Shown: positions 47,040 to 59,102 of the stretch, piece by piece
Layout of the letters: every line of letters begins with the position of its first letter
Numbering within the stretch: the stretch's first letter is position 1
Assembly (NCBI RefSeq): GCF_002878395.1
Contig: NC_061120.1
Location: 94,510,116-94,574,115 of the forward strand
Reading direction: 5' to 3'
DNA from: Capsicum annuum
Taxonomy: Eukaryota > Streptophyta > Magnoliopsida > Solanales > Solanaceae
Length of the DNA: 64,000 bases
Position numbers and translations under genes: made by a program
The notes under the pieces: model-generated
Told to the model about the DNA's origin: nothing
Databases searched by the model: none
The model's input: only the letters and a program-made list of their open reading frames with translations

Positions 47040-48510
47040 TCGCCTATTGGACTCCGAGAAAGGCGTGTAATGGTACAAGAAGTGGTTAGGTCTTCTATTG
47101 GTGCAATATCAAGGTGAAGTAAATGCTGGATCCCATCATGATAAAAATCAAGAGTATTCTTAGAGGGAAAGAGGTTATAGTATTTGGGATCAATGGTGAT
47201 GGTACTTTGCAGTACTAAGGGAGGTTATGCGTTCCTGAGGTTGATGGGTTTCGATAAAGGATTTTTCCTGAGGCACATGAATTGTGCTAATTTTTTCATC
47301 CTAATTCAACAAATATGTATCATGATCTCAAAGAGATGTATTAGTTGGTATGAAGAGGGATGTGGCTAATTTTGTTGCCAGATACAAGGTGTGACAATAA
47401 GACAATGTTAAGCGCATAAAGCCTGCGGGCTTTTATTAGGTGATTGAGTTTTATGAATAGAAATAGGAGGTAATTAATATGGATTTTGTTAGTGGTCTTC
47501 CTCGGTCTTAAAACCAAATTGATTTGATTTGGGTCATCATAAAAGGATGAAAAAGTCCACTTAGTTATTGCCAGTTTGAACTAACTTTTTGGCTGAGGAA
47601 TGTGTGAGGTTGTACCTTTAGGAGATTTTAAAGTTACATGGTATACCTATTTTGATTCTCTCTAATCATGGTACACAGTTTTCATCATATTTGTTACAAT
47701 CTTTTAAAAAAGAATTAGGGACCAAGGTTAGTTTGAGTACTGCTTTTCACCCGCAGACGGATGGGGAAGCATGAGGACTATTCAAACATTGGAGGACATA
47801 CTTTTTTTGTGTGCAATTGATTATGGTGGTAGTTGGGTTTAGCATAAACCTTTGGTTGAGTTTGCTTACAACAATAACTATCATTCTTGAATTTGGATGG
47901 CCCCTTTTGAGAAATTGTATGGTAGGAGGTGTACGTCTCCTATTGGAAGGTTCAATCTTAGTGAGATGGATATGTTTTGACCGGATTTGATTTTTCATGC
48001 TATGGAAAAGGTGAAGGTGATTTGATATAGGATTATGGCTGCCCTAATTCTCAAAAGTCCTATGTAGATGTAAGGCATAGAGACTTAGAGTTTGAGGTTG
48101 GAAATAGGTATTCCTAAGAGTACACCCACAAAGGGAATGATGGGTTTGGTAAAAAGGGGAAGCTCAGTCCCCATTATGTTAGTCCTTATGTGGTCTTATA
48201 GAGGGTCGGTAATGTGGCATATGAATTGGAGTTTTCTTCAAGTTTGAGCTACATTCATTTTGTATTTCTTGTCTCTATGTTAAGAAAGTGTCTTAGTGAT
48301 TCTTCTTTGGTGGTTCCTTTTAATGGATTGGGTATCTTGGATTCTCTGCCTTATGAAAAGGTCCTAGTTGAGATATCGTATCGATAGGTTTATCATATAT
48401 GGACCAAGGATGTTGCCTCGATTAAGGTTCTATGGCGAAGCCACAAGGTGTAAGAGGCTACGTGGGAAGCTGAAGCGGAGATGAAGTCAAAATATCTGCA
48501 TTTGTTTTCT
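47040..48510 (+). pseudogene. E1 integrase and chromodomain-like end
   Basis: The first catalytic Asp is in MDFVSGLP (47481). The second reads SNHGTQFSS (47660), so Asp is Asn. The Glu position falls at GEA and a stop (47762). The C-terminal part is at 47820-48160 and a chromodomain-like end (LDSLPYEKVLVEISYR) at 48340-48490. It is heavily decayed. Confidence 0.78.
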
Positions 48511-48654
48511 ACTCCGGATATATGTGTAGAAGATATGTGTTCTCAATCACATCTCTTTTTCTAACTTGGTTAAAGGTTGGATTGATGTTTGATAATGCAA
48601 ATGTATCGTGCTTGTGTTTGACCTACATTTTCTATCATTTGAGGATGAATGATC

Positions 48655-48668
48655 CAAATGGAGGAGAC
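48655..48668 (+). promoter_or_regulatory. E1 polypurine tract
   Basis: AAATGGAGGAGAC follows a GAGGATGAATGATCC block and directly precedes the LTR start TGAAACACCCTG at 48669. The same GAGGA(T/C)GAATG word precedes the LTR at 59103 and, on the minus strand, the LTR at 32011. Confidence 0.78.
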
Positions 48669-48905
48669 TGAAACACCCTGAATTTTGGTCCCTTAGAAAA
48701 TTTCTTGGATTTTTGGACTTTTTAAATCATAAGACTTATGGGTACTAGTCGTATGATGGGTTATGATTGGTATGCCCTTGGTCGTATGCTAACCAGTGTT
48801 AATTGATGGGTTGGATTAGTTTCTGGAATAGGTACGACTTGGTGGGTATGAGTTGTATTTTTGGTGACGAGTTGTATGGTTTTGGTTTTTCCTCCACTTA
48901 ATCTG
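48669..48905 (+). repeat. Start of E1 3' LTR
   Basis: TGAAACACCCTGAATTTTGG matches the start of the minus-strand LTR at 32011 (TGTAACACCCCTGATTTTCGG). The plus-strand LTR can be followed to about 48905, where the text changes to another LTR piece. Confidence 0.68.
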
Positions 48906-49628
48906 AGATTTATTAACTTAACTTGGATCTGTTACGACTGGCTCACCAATATCCGTAAGATAGGGTATGGCACCTCAAGCCCAACTTGGGCTAGATATTT
49001 CCCCATTAACCCAACCGTACCATCACACAAATCCACAAGTATCGGGTGAACTCCGACCCTATAATCAAGGTAGCGAAAACATGTTATAAAATCTTGACAT
49101 AGACAATGTCTAAGTATTTCATTTACATCGACATACCACCAACATAACCAAGTTCACAGTCATCCATAATGCCTCTAAAGAAATCCGATATCTATATATA
49201 TATATATGTCGGGACAAGTCCCCGACAATAGCCAAACCAAGTCTAAATGTATATATATCTACAACCAAAGATAAGAGACTACGAAATGTATACCTTTTGA
49301 AAAATGCAATCTCACTACTTCAATGTCAACACATAAACTGCCTGAACACCTGTCACTACGCAGGAAGAGAAGAAAAAGCTTTGGCCTCTATGTCTTGTGG
49401 GGACATGGTGTCTAGAGATTGTTAGCGGTTGTAATGCTAGCATGGAACTCAAGGATAAGGATGAACTAGCATCATCATTTAAAGACAAATGATTACACCA
49501 TTTTCAATCATATTTACATACATAATCATACATGTAGAAATATATAAAACACATTCATAAATTTCCACAGGGAAGCAAGGCTTAGCTAACATTTTGAATA
49601 TACTAATTCATATTACATGTGGTGGAGG
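48906..49628. repeat. Rearranged LTR sequence
   Basis: No gene is present. The stretch carries a short (TA) run (49196-49207) and reads as minus-strand LTR sequence continuous with the following duplicated segment. The left boundary is uncertain. Confidence 0.4.
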
Positions 49629-51398
49629 ACTTCAACCTTCCACATGTATAGATTCAAACAATTCTTACTATGCAAAGGAATTTAACCTCATGCATTCTCA
49701 TTTGACTAGGGAATCTAACCACATACATTCTTTGGGCAAGAGTGCCTAACCTCATGCCCTTTTCGATTGTCATGGAACTCTAACCTTATGCATATTTATT
49801 GAGCTAAGGACTCTAACCTCAAGACTTATTAGATAGGGGACTCTAACCCAAATGTACTCATTTGGCGTGGGACTCTAACCACACACAATATAAGTTTGGG
49901 GACTTTAACCCCATGATGACATATTTAAGAAAGGGACTCTAACCTATTGCATTTTCATTAGGCAAGGGACTCAAACCACAAGCCATATTAGATAGGTAGG
50001 ACTTTAACCACAATCCATCACGACTATCAGTACTCTACATTGGGACTCCAACCCTTTGTGCATATATAGATATGCATTCACTACAACACTTAGGGACTCT
50101 AAACCATTTAAACAAATCCACACCACACACGACACTTATGGTCTCATGTCATTCAAATATTTTACTAGGCCAATGCCTTAATTCAGATCATCATTCAATT
50201 CAATTAATGGTCATCAATACCCTTACAAGCCATTTATTCCTTATTAGCTATCTCACACCCTTTTTATTCAACATAATTCAGTTTTATATTAGGAAATTTA
50301 AACCCTTTTTAGCCATTATACCAACAAGGTCATCAATTGAAAAATTACATGGCAAAAAATACCCTCATAGTGCCACTTATCAACTATTCAAACTCATTGG
50401 GCCATTGCCCTAGTTCAAAACATTGTTAATATGTTACTAGATATTTTACTTGGATATTTTAATAAACACCTTATCTGTATACGTTTATCAAGGCCCAAAA
50501 TCATGGTAGAATCCATAAATATTAGGTTTATTAAAGACCCATTTGTTATACCATAGACAACAAGCACCGGCATATGCAAATCATTATCAATAGCATGTAT
50601 ACACACAAGTCTAAGAAAGAAAAAAATGATTCATCATTTGGAAACAAAACCCTTATCATTTGAATTCAAAATCACCATTTGCATTTATTAATCCATGTTT
50701 AAAATGCACGGTTTTGGAGATATTTCACAAGGGATAGAGTTACATGCCTTAAACAAGATGGTCCACCAAGAAATTTGACTCCTCTTTTTCTATAGATGAC
50801 CACTCTTGAAACCTTAGCCTCCAAATCTTCAAAGATATGTTTGAAAGAGTATTCAGGATATTTGATACACTTAAAATATGCTTTAGGAGGCCACATACAC
50901 TTATATAGTAAGGGGACTTTATAGTTTTGAGGTAGAAAATGACAAATAAAGCCTTTGACTTAAAAACTAAAAAGTGACCATCTAGGTAGGTATGACTCAC
51001 TTGAGTCAATCCTACCCTAGTGTATGAGTGGTACCATAATTCATACCCTAGGCTTTACCTAGGACTCATACACTATCTAAGTTAGGACCATGTACCCTAG
51101 AATCATATCAAAAGGGTATAACTTATGCCCTAAACCATACACTTAACTCATACCTCAAATAGTCCACTCAAGTTAAGAATACCCTCTATACGATTAGGTT
51201 AGGTACGACTTTGAAACTCATTGGTTTCTCAACCATAGAAAATTTCATTGATTTCTAATTTCTGGGCAAGATACGACTTAGGGAAATAAGTCGTACACTT
51301 AGGTACAGGTGGTATGGTGCAGTTGTATACTAAACAGTATTGGTTTGAGGGATAGATTTGGTTACTACAATGAGTATGAATTAGTGGTATGAGTCGTA
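49629..51398 (-). repeat. 1.7 kb duplicated LTR patch, left copy
   Basis: It matches 59896-61612 nearly throughout, with about six differences in the first 113 bases. It includes a run of about 13 GGGACTCTAACC-type units every 30-40 bases (49680-50110). Most of it is minus-oriented LTR sequence (minus-strand TAGGTAAAGCCTAGGGTATGA at 51040). The frames at 50072-50413 and 50699-51009 are translations of this repeat. Confidence 0.8.
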
Positions 51399-53560
51399 CT
51401 GGTGGATACGGGTCATTTGATTCCTTCACATAACTTTAGACTAGGTAACATAAGTTTGATCAGAGTATAAGTGGCTCACTATGAGCCATAAGTGAGGGTA
51501 CGAGTTGTACCCAAGACACGTATGGTGGTTAGTGGTGGACCCTCCTGCATTTTATTTTGCCATGGGTATGCTTTATTGGTACTTATCGTACACTTAAATA
51601 TGACTTGGGTTTAGGTGTGTCGTACCTTGGACACTGTTAGGTCTAAAAGTTAAAGCCTAGGGTATGAGAAATGGGTACCAATCATATAGGATGGATATGA
51701 CTCGTAAGGGTTAGTCTTATCGTATGACTGGAATTTAATGCATTTTAAGTAAGGGCAATCTGTATGTTTCCCCAGTTATCCTAGTAAGGTCCCACAACTT
51801 ATATTGCACTTGGAAGGTTATTTACCCTATTATTCTAATATTAAAAACTTTGAAAACACTCTTAAATCCCTTTTAGAGTTCTTGGGCAAAGGAATCTAGG
51901 GTTTCATCTTAAGGAGTAAATTGGGGATTGTCTTGGAGATTCATTCCATCATTATCTTAGTTTAAGGTATTTTCTCTGCCCTCATTGTTAGTTCTAACAG
52001 AAGACATGGTTTTATACAATGTTCTTAAGATTTGAATATTGTATTATTTTGGGTTATCAAATATGATTTGGGGGTTTTGTTTATAAATGCTTGGTTATGA
52101 TTTTGCATGTTTTAATTATGCTTTTTTATGCATCAGTGGTGGTTTTGGATAATTGGTTGCATTGGAATGGTTCTTTGGTAATGGACTTTGCTTTTGGAAA
52201 TATTATGCCGCTAATGTGTTTCCTAAAATGCCTATAAGAATGTTTTCACTATAATATTAGTTTTTCAATGGAAATTATGCATGGTTTAAACATTATAATG
52301 GAGCCCTAAATAATATGAATGGATTAGAAAGGCCATGGTAGCTATGGTTTTGGTTAATTATAAATTACGTGGGGTTCAGGGAAATCCCCTATTGAATGGC
52401 TTATGACAATACTCTCAAGTTATTTTTGTTATGATGATGCCACTAATAATATTCTTGGTTAATAATAATGGATTAATGGTTTTGTTGGAAAATGGTTTTA
52501 ATTGGGATTAAAAAGGGGATGTGTAGCATAGACTTGGGAGGTGGAGGTCCTAGGGGGTTTAAACTAGAAACTCATATTTGTCAATATGAGGTTTGGTCCT
52601 AGTGACCATGTGCATGATACCACACTTTATAATTTGGTGGATGTATTAGTCATCCCTGAATTTCTTTCGTGCTCATGCAACTTCACCAATTAAGGCCCTT
52701 TAAGAAGTGACAGCTGAACCCATATAGCCTATGGGTCATTTAGAACGGCAAAGCTACATTGCCTAGGTAATGGTTTTAAAGGCATTCTAAACCCGACAAA
52801 CTTTCCAAGCATGGTTATGTTTATATTTGTATGGTTGTGTGCATATGGATGGTTTTTACTTTGTTATATAAATGGAATTATTTTATCCTTATCCTGAGTT
52901 CATGCTAGCGTTCACCCACTAACACATCTTCGGGTTGGAGTCGGTCTTTCCACTTCTACTGCTTAGTGATTCTAACTTTGAGTTAAGCATTTGGATTGTA
53001 CTGGTAAGCTGTCATCATTGTGAAAGGCTCCATTCATGTATTTTATTTCATACTTTGATTTATTTATGGATATTGGTTTTGAATATGGTTGGGGGAATTT
53101 CCCAACTATATTTTGGTATTCTTATGGTTAGAGGCTTTATGGTACAACTATGGGTTGGTATGGGCGCGATCGGTATGGGTGTTAATATTGGTATTGGTAT
53201 TGGGGCTGGTATCATTAGACATAATTACTCACTATTCCATCATATTTTACTTTAGGTTTAATCATATTATGTTTTGGTACTGATTTGGTTATGTCTTGGC
53301 TTATGGACCTTGGTTCGGTATTGTCTTGGTCTTGTTGTTTGGTTGGTATAATTTAGTGCACGGACTGACCTAGTAGGGTTGGTCTAGGAATAGATCTATC
53401 CCAAAGTCAGTCCTTATCCAGTTATGCTATCTGGTTATATGTTCTAAATTTAGACATCTTAGGGTAGGCGGCTGAAGGTTGGATTGGGTAACGGGGGTGG
53501 TCTCCACTCTCAGTCGGACTTGGAATGCTCATTACCACAAGGCCCCATGATGGGTCATGT
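51399..53560 (+). repeat. E2 5' LTR, main part
   Basis: Plus-strand LTR: TACGGGTCATTTG...GACACGTATGG..., then AGGGTTTCATCTTAAGG and the 3' part that parallels E1's (52890-53240). It ends at the decayed E2 PBS. The short Gly/Ile frames at 52935-53283 are GGTATTGGTATTGG runs and not genes. Confidence 0.72.
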
Positions 53561-53564
53561 AGAG

Positions 53565-53582
53565 TTTATATCATAGCTTTAG
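53565..53582 (+). other. E2 primer-binding site, decayed
   Basis: TTTATATCATAGCTTTAGG stands where E1 has TGGTATCAGAGATATAGG. The sequence after it (CATGGACAATTAGGAGTCCACAAAG) also matches E1 (43648 onward), so the assignment is secure although the site itself is degraded. Confidence 0.65.
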
Positions 53583-53775
53583 GTTCATGGACAATTAGGA
53601 GTCCACAAAGTTATTTCTTGTAGAGTCTCTTTAAGAGGTATGTAGTGTGCCACACTCATAAGAGAGAGGCTTCAGGCCTTTTAGGAATGCTTCACTTTCT
53701 TGGTATTTTATTTTCAACCATGGATTATATGTCCTGGTATTCTTCTCTAATTCATGGTTGTTCACTTTTAATATC

Positions 53776-54920
53776 ATACCTCGACGATCTGGAAAACAAA
53801 AAAAATTCTTCAATCCTATCTAGGAATAATGTTGATGGGGTACATCCTACTTTTGAAGTTTGTCTTTAATCTCAGGGTCTTATTCCTGGTAGTTCAAGAA
53901 TCCTCCGATTGCTACTAGTCCTCCTCAGGGTGAGGTGACTAATACAGAATTTTGCTAGTTTATTCATACTATTGCTCAATTTGTTTCTACTCAGGCAGAA
54001 CGGGATGTGTCTTTTGTGTTGTATATTGAGGCCACAAGGGTTGGTCATTTTATGAAACTGAATCCTCCTACGTTTACTAATGTGAACATGGAGAGGGATC
54101 CTCAAGGTTTCTTTGATGAACTGGAGAAGATATTAATGGTGATGTAGGCTACTAATGTGGAAGGACTAAACTTTGCAGCTGATCAACTCAAGGATGTTAC
54201 GTACCAATAGTGCGAAGAGTGGGATAGGGATAGGGGTGATGTGAAGGAGTCATTCTTGTGGTATGCATTTTTTGGTGTTTTTCTATATCATTTCTTCCCT
54301 CAAGAGCCGAGGGAAGAAAAGATGGATGAGTTTGGGAATCTTAAGAAAGGGAGAATGTCTATAAGGAATATGCCTTGAAATTTCATTGGTTGCCAAGGTG
54401 TGCTCCTAATTTTGTGGCTAACATGAGAGTAAGGATGATAAAGTTAACTTTTGGACTATCTCGAAATTTAATCTTGGAAAGTAAGACCACTTTGTTGATC
54501 AAGGATATAGACATTTTGAGGTTAGTTGTGCACATGTAGCAGGTGGAGGATGAGAAAAAGAAATAGGTAGAGTTCAGAGATAGGCAAGTTTAGAGGAGTA
54601 GGTTTTTGGACCAAGGATGTTCTCAGTCGCAAGGTGGTTGGGGTAAAGGCAAATGGTCAATAAAGAAATGTGGGAGTTTTAGTTCTTTCTCTATTGCTAG
54701 TGCTCCTTACTTGAGGTAGTCGGGTGATAGGCGTCAGCAAAGTGGTGATAAATTTTATACAAAGGGTGACCAATCTCAGGTGAGTGGGGGTCAGTTGGCT
54801 TTTTAAAAACCTCATTGCCGGTACTATGGTCATATTTATCAGGGTTATTATGATTAACAAAGTGAGTTGTGTATTAAATGTGGCTATCTAGGCTATATGC
54901 TTAAGAATTTTCTAATTTAT
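53776..54920 (+). pseudogene. gag: E2 gag
   Basis: The start codon is ATA at 53776 where E1 has ATG; the following codons CCTCGACGATC agree. The capsid frames are scattered (54050-54560). The zinc region reads CRYYGHIYQGYYD then CIKCGYLGYMLKNF at 54868-54909, with His to Tyr and the last Cys to Phe. Confidence 0.72.
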
Positions 54921-55074
54921 AAGGGTGCTTTCGTAAAGCCAAAGCTCCAGTTGCTTCATCTTCTGCTCCTATTCCTTGTGGTGAGGCATAAGTGTCTACT
55001 CCTACTTCTAGTACTGGCACTGGCCAAAATAGATTGTATGCTCTTGCATTTTCGTAGGAATTTAAGGTATCACC

Positions 55075-55500
55075 TGATGTCGTTAATAGTACATCATAAC
55101 TCTTTTCTCATGATGTGTATTATCTGCTTGATTCAAGGTTCACTCTTTCTTATGTGACCCCATATGTTGTTGTATGTATCTATTTTGAACCTGAGGTTAT
55201 TTTGTACATTTTTTTTTGTTTCTACTTTGGTAGTTGACTTGGTTAGTGCTAAGAGAGTTTATAGTGGGTTGGTGGTATCCCCTAGTGATAGGAAGACATT
55301 GGTGGTATTGTTTCAACTTGATATGGTAGATTTTAATGTTATTATGGGGATGGAATGGCTACACTCTTGTTACTCATCCTTGTATTATCGCACCAATATG
55401 GTTGTCCTTAGGTTCCCTAGTGAACCGGTTATAAAGTGCGAGAGTGGTTCCCTATCTCCTACGGGGAGTTTTATTATTTATCTTAGAACTTAGAGGTTAA
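55075..55500 (+). pseudogene. E2 aspartic protease
   Basis: The active site keeps its Asp (DSRFTLSYVTP, codon 55130), with Gly changed to Arg. The rest continues in another frame (VVDLVSAKRVYSGLVVSPSD, MVDFNVIMGMEWLHSCYSS) to a stop at 55491. Confidence 0.75.
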
Positions 55501-55559
55501 TATCTAAAGGTTGTATTTATCACTCGATTCGGGTTAAAGATTCTAACTTAGAAGGTCAT

Positions 55560-56945
55560 TCTTTTCATTCGGTTTTGATGATTAATGAGTTTTCTGAGGT
55601 CTTTTTGGATGATCTTCCTAGCATTCCTCTGGATAGGGAAATACAGTTTGGTATTGATTTGGTTTTGGAAACTCATCCAATATCTATTCCTCTTTATTGA
55701 ATGGCTCCGGCTGAGTTGAGAAATCTCAAGGAGCAACTTAAAGAACTTATGGATAAAGGGTTTATTCATCCTAGTGTATCTGTGTGGTGTGCACTAGTGT
55801 TGTTCCTGTACAAGAAGGATGGTTCCCTTTGGATGTGCATGGATAATTAGTAGTTGAATATGATGATGATCAAAGACAGGTATCCTCTTCAAAGGATAGA
55901 TAAGTTGTTTGATTAGTTTCAAGGTGTGAAGTTCATTTCTAAGATAGATCTTTGGTCTTTGTATCATAAACTTAAGATTTAGGAGGAGAATATCCCTAAG
56001 ACGTCTTTTTGTACTCAGTATGGGAACTTTGAATTCTTGGTGAGGTCATTTGGTTTGACTAATTCCCTAGCGGCATTTACGGACTTAATGAACATGGTGT
56101 TCAAGTAGTTTTTGGATATCTGCATCATGTTGTTTATTGATAACATACTAGATCATTCAAAAAGAGAGGAAGATCATGCTAATAAGCTTTGTGAGGTATT
56201 ATAGACCTTGAAGGAAAAATAGTTGTATGCCAAGTTCTCTAAGTGTGAGTTTTGGTTGAATGTTGTAAGTTTTCTTGGTCAAGTTATTTCTAGCAAGGGG
56301 ATCATGGTGGATCCTCAAAGGATGGTTGTGGTTAATAGGTGGCCTAGAACCACGACTCCAACTGATATTTGAAGCTTCTTCGTTTTGGCTGGGTATTATC
56401 AGTGGCTTTGGAAGAGCTTTTCGACGATAGTTGCTCCTTTGACTAAGTTGTCTATGAAAAAGGTAAAGGTTTCTTGGTCGGATGCTTGTAAGGAGAGTTT
56501 TGGGAATTTGAAAGATAAGCTAATTTTAGCTTCGGTCATGAAATTTCCTAAGGGGAAGTGAGGGATTTATGGCTTATTCTGATGCATCTAAGGTAGGACT
56601 TGGTTATGTTTTGATACACCACGTGAAAGTGATTCCCTATGCATCTTGGAAGTTGAAGGTGCATGAGAAATTATTTTACTCATAATTTGTACCTACTGGC
56701 AGTGGTTTTTGTATTAAAAATCTAGCGGCATTATCTATATGGGGTGCACGTAGACATTTTTTCCAATCATAAGGGTCTATAGTATGTGTTCACCTAGAAG
56801 AAGCTAAATCTCTGGCAAAGGAGATGGTTGGAGCTTTTCAAAGACTATGACATAAGTCTTCAATATCACCCTGGTATGGCTAACGTGGTTTCTGATGCTC
56901 TTAGCAGATTATCCACAGGGAGTTTAGCTTATATGCATGAAGGAA
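55560..56945 (+). pseudogene. pol: E2 reverse transcriptase and RNase H
   Basis: [66 protein letters not shown]. The catalytic motif is FIDN at 56133-56144 (second Asp to Asn, GAC to AAC). The thumb reads [20 protein letters not shown]. RNase H is readable to ADALSRLS-like text at 56880-56920. Several TAG stops are present. Confidence 0.85.
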
Positions 56946-56999
56946 CATAGGAATTAGTGAAAGATATTTATCATTTGGACTCTGAAGATGGTAGGGTGA

Positions 57000-57705
57000 T
57001 GGTACAAAAAGTGGTTCAGACGTCTTTTGGTGCAAAGATTAAAAAGAATCAAGAGCTAGATCCTAGAGTAATGTGGGTATGCAGAAGGTAATGTGTTTGA
57101 GATAAGTGGCGATGGTACTTTATGGTACCAAGAAAGGTTGTGCATTTCAGATGTCAACGAGTTACGAAAAGGATCTTGGCTAAGGCGCATGAATCACGCT
57201 ATGTTGTACATCCTGGATTGATGAAGATGTTTCATGAGCTCAGGGAGATATATTAGTGGAATGGCACAAAAAGGGACATGGCTGATTTTGTGTCCAAGTG
57301 CTTGGTGTATCAACAAATGAAAGTTGAGTACCTGAGACATGGTGGGATGTATCAAGACATTGTTTTTCCATAATTAAAATGGGAGGTAATCAATATGGAC
57401 TTAGTTACCAGTCTTCCTCGATCTAGAAATCAATATGATTCGATTTGGGTCATCGTGGATTGAATGACAAAGTTTATTAACTTCTTTCTAGTGAGGACTA
57501 CCTTTTCGGTATATGATTATGCAAAGTTATATATTCAGGAGTTGTGAATCTACATGGGGTACCTATTTTCATTACCTATAATCGAGGTACGCAGTTTTCA
57601 TCTTATTTCTTGTGGTCTTGTCAAAAGGGATTAGGCACTAAGGTGTGTCTGAGTACTGCTTTTAATCGTTAGACAAATGGCCAAGCAGAAAGCACTATTC
57701 AGACA
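57000..57705 (+). pseudogene. E2 integrase N-terminal and core
   Basis: The zinc region (HESRYVVHPGLMK...) has its second Cys changed to Tyr (CLVY near 57300). MDLVTSLPRS at 57394 carries the first catalytic Asp. The second site reads NRGTQFSS (57585), Asp to Asn. The Glu survives in NGQAESTIQT (57675-57704). Confidence 0.78.
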
Positions 57706-58308
57706 ATGGAGGATATGCTTCGGGCATATGTGGTTGATTATGGTGGTAGTTGGATTGAGCATCTACAGTTGGTAAAGTTTTCTTTCAACAATAGCTATCA
57801 TTCTGTTATTGGTATGGCCCCTTTTGAGGTATTGTATGGTAGGAGGTGTAAATCTCCTATTTGCTTGTTCAAGCTTGGTGAAGCAGATATGTTTGGTCTG
57901 GATTTGGTTTACCAGGCTGTGGATAAGGTAAAGGTGATTCGGGATAGGCTTAAGGCTTTTCAAAGTTGCCAAAAGTCCTATGCGGATGTAAGGCATATAT
58001 ACGTGGAGTTTGAGGTTAGGGATAAGGTGTTCCTCAAGGTATCTCCCATGAAGAGAGTAATGCGGTTTGGCAAAAAGGGGAAGCGCAATCCTCGGTATAT
58101 TGGCCCTTATATGGTTTTGCAAGGGGTTGGTAATATTGCTTATGAATTGGAGTTGCCTTTTAGTTTGTACTCCATTCAACATGTATATCATTCCTCCATG
58201 TTAAGGAACTGTCTTGGTGATCCTTCTTTGATTGTTTCTTTGGAGAGGTTGGGTATCTTAGACTCTCTGTCTTATGAAGAGGTCCCAGGTCAGATCTTGC
58301 ATTGGTAG
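57706..58308 (+). pseudogene. E2 integrase C-terminal half, open for 200 codons
   Basis: This is the longest uninterrupted frame in the window: MEDMLRAYVVDYGGSWIEHL, FNNSYHSVIGMAPFEVLYGR, a basic GPF-type stretch (KGKRNPRYIGPYMVLQ) and the start of a chromodomain-like tail (LDSLSYEEVPGQILHW, stop at 58306). The ATG at 57706 is an internal Met just after the catalytic Glu, so this is not a separate gene. The antisense frame 57763-58191 is its shadow. Confidence 0.85.
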
Positions 58309-58640
58309 GTTTGTAGGTTATGAACCAAGAATGTGGCTTCGGTTAAGGTTTTGTGGTGGACCCATAAGGTGGAAGAATCTACATAGGAAGTGGTGAAGGA
58401 CATGAAGTCCAAGTATCCTCAACTACTTTATTCTTTAGGGATTCATGCCAAAGGTATGTGTCTTCAACACATCTTTATTTTCTGAGTTTGTTAAAGGAAA
58501 GATTAATATCTTTGCCTCTTTGTTTTCAAACATTGTTAAAGATAGAAAATATATTTGATAATGTAAATGACTCATGTGTAAGAGTACCTCTATCTTATCT
58601 TTCATTCGGGCATGAATGTTTCTAGTGCAGATTTAAGGGA
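58309..58640 (+). other. E2 chromodomain tail and 3' end
   Basis: After the stop the tail continues (NVASVKVLWWTHKVEEST, then MKSKYPQL near 58420). The 3' region ends with CATTCGGGCATGAATG at 58602, the counterpart of the E1 GAGGATGAATG block. The PPT and LTR of E2 that should follow are missing; the next sequence belongs to the E3-type family. Confidence 0.65.
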
Positions 58641-59088
58641 AGGACTTCTCGTAGACTACCCTTTTTCTGAATGAATGTCCTTCATTCATCCTTTCTTACA
58701 AAGAAATTCCAGTCGAAATCCTTGATCGACAAATTTGTAGACTAAGGAACAAAGAATTTCCCCTAGTCAAGGTTCTTTAGTGGATTCAGTCCATTGAGGG
58801 ATCCACTTGGGAAGCTAAAGCAGATATGCAGATCAAGTACCCTCATCTTTCCTCTGTAAGCTCAGATTAAGCATAAGGTAACAATCTTCTCAAAATTTGT
58901 CTTTTCCATGCTCAGTTTCAACTGCATATCATTCTCATAACAGTCATGCATTGACGAAATCAGTTCAGTCATGTGTCATGTCCTAGACTAAGTCATGAAA
59001 TCATGTTTTCATCATGTATATTCAGTATGTAATCTTAGTTTCTTCGTCTTTTCATCTTAACCAGTCTCATTCGAGGACGAATGTTCCC
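58641..59088 (+). pseudogene. Chromodomain and 3' region of an E3-type element
   Basis: LSYKEIPVEILDRQICRLRN, KEFPLVKVLW, a stop, then EGSTWEAKADMQIKYPHL (58695-58850) is a chromodomain of the kind found at the end of chromovirus-like integrases, where it binds modified histones. Everything upstream of it in this family is missing. It is fused directly to the end of E2. Confidence 0.78.
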
Positions 59089-59102
59089 AAGGGGGAGATA
59101 TT
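59074..59102 (+). promoter_or_regulatory. Polypurine tract before E3-type LTR
   Basis: GAGGACGAATGTTCCC is followed by AAGGGGGAGATAT at 59090-59102, directly before the LTR start TGTAATACCCC. Strong match to the usual PPT context in this clade. Confidence 0.82.

Larger units (their letters stand above)
43600..58640 (+). mobile_element. Tandem pair of chromovirus-like gypsy elements E1 and E2
   Basis: Equivalent landmarks lie about 9.95 kb apart: PBS 43625/53565, gag start 43835/53776, the GATAATG(C/T)AAATG block 48590/58556. Both share gene order gag-PR-RT-RH-IN-chromodomain in plus orientation. Their pol sequences differ at roughly a quarter of bases where I compared (45678-45866 with 55628-55815), so they are old or different subfamilies and not a recent tandem copy. 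Confidence 0.72.

Noticed and set aside
53089..53283. Small hydrophobic membrane protein
   Set aside because: It is a GGTATTGG-type repeat inside the LTR that recurs in diverged form at 43270-43330.
57763..58191. 142-codon antisense frame
   Set aside because: It is the shadow of the E2 integrase frame on the other strand, which has clear family motifs.
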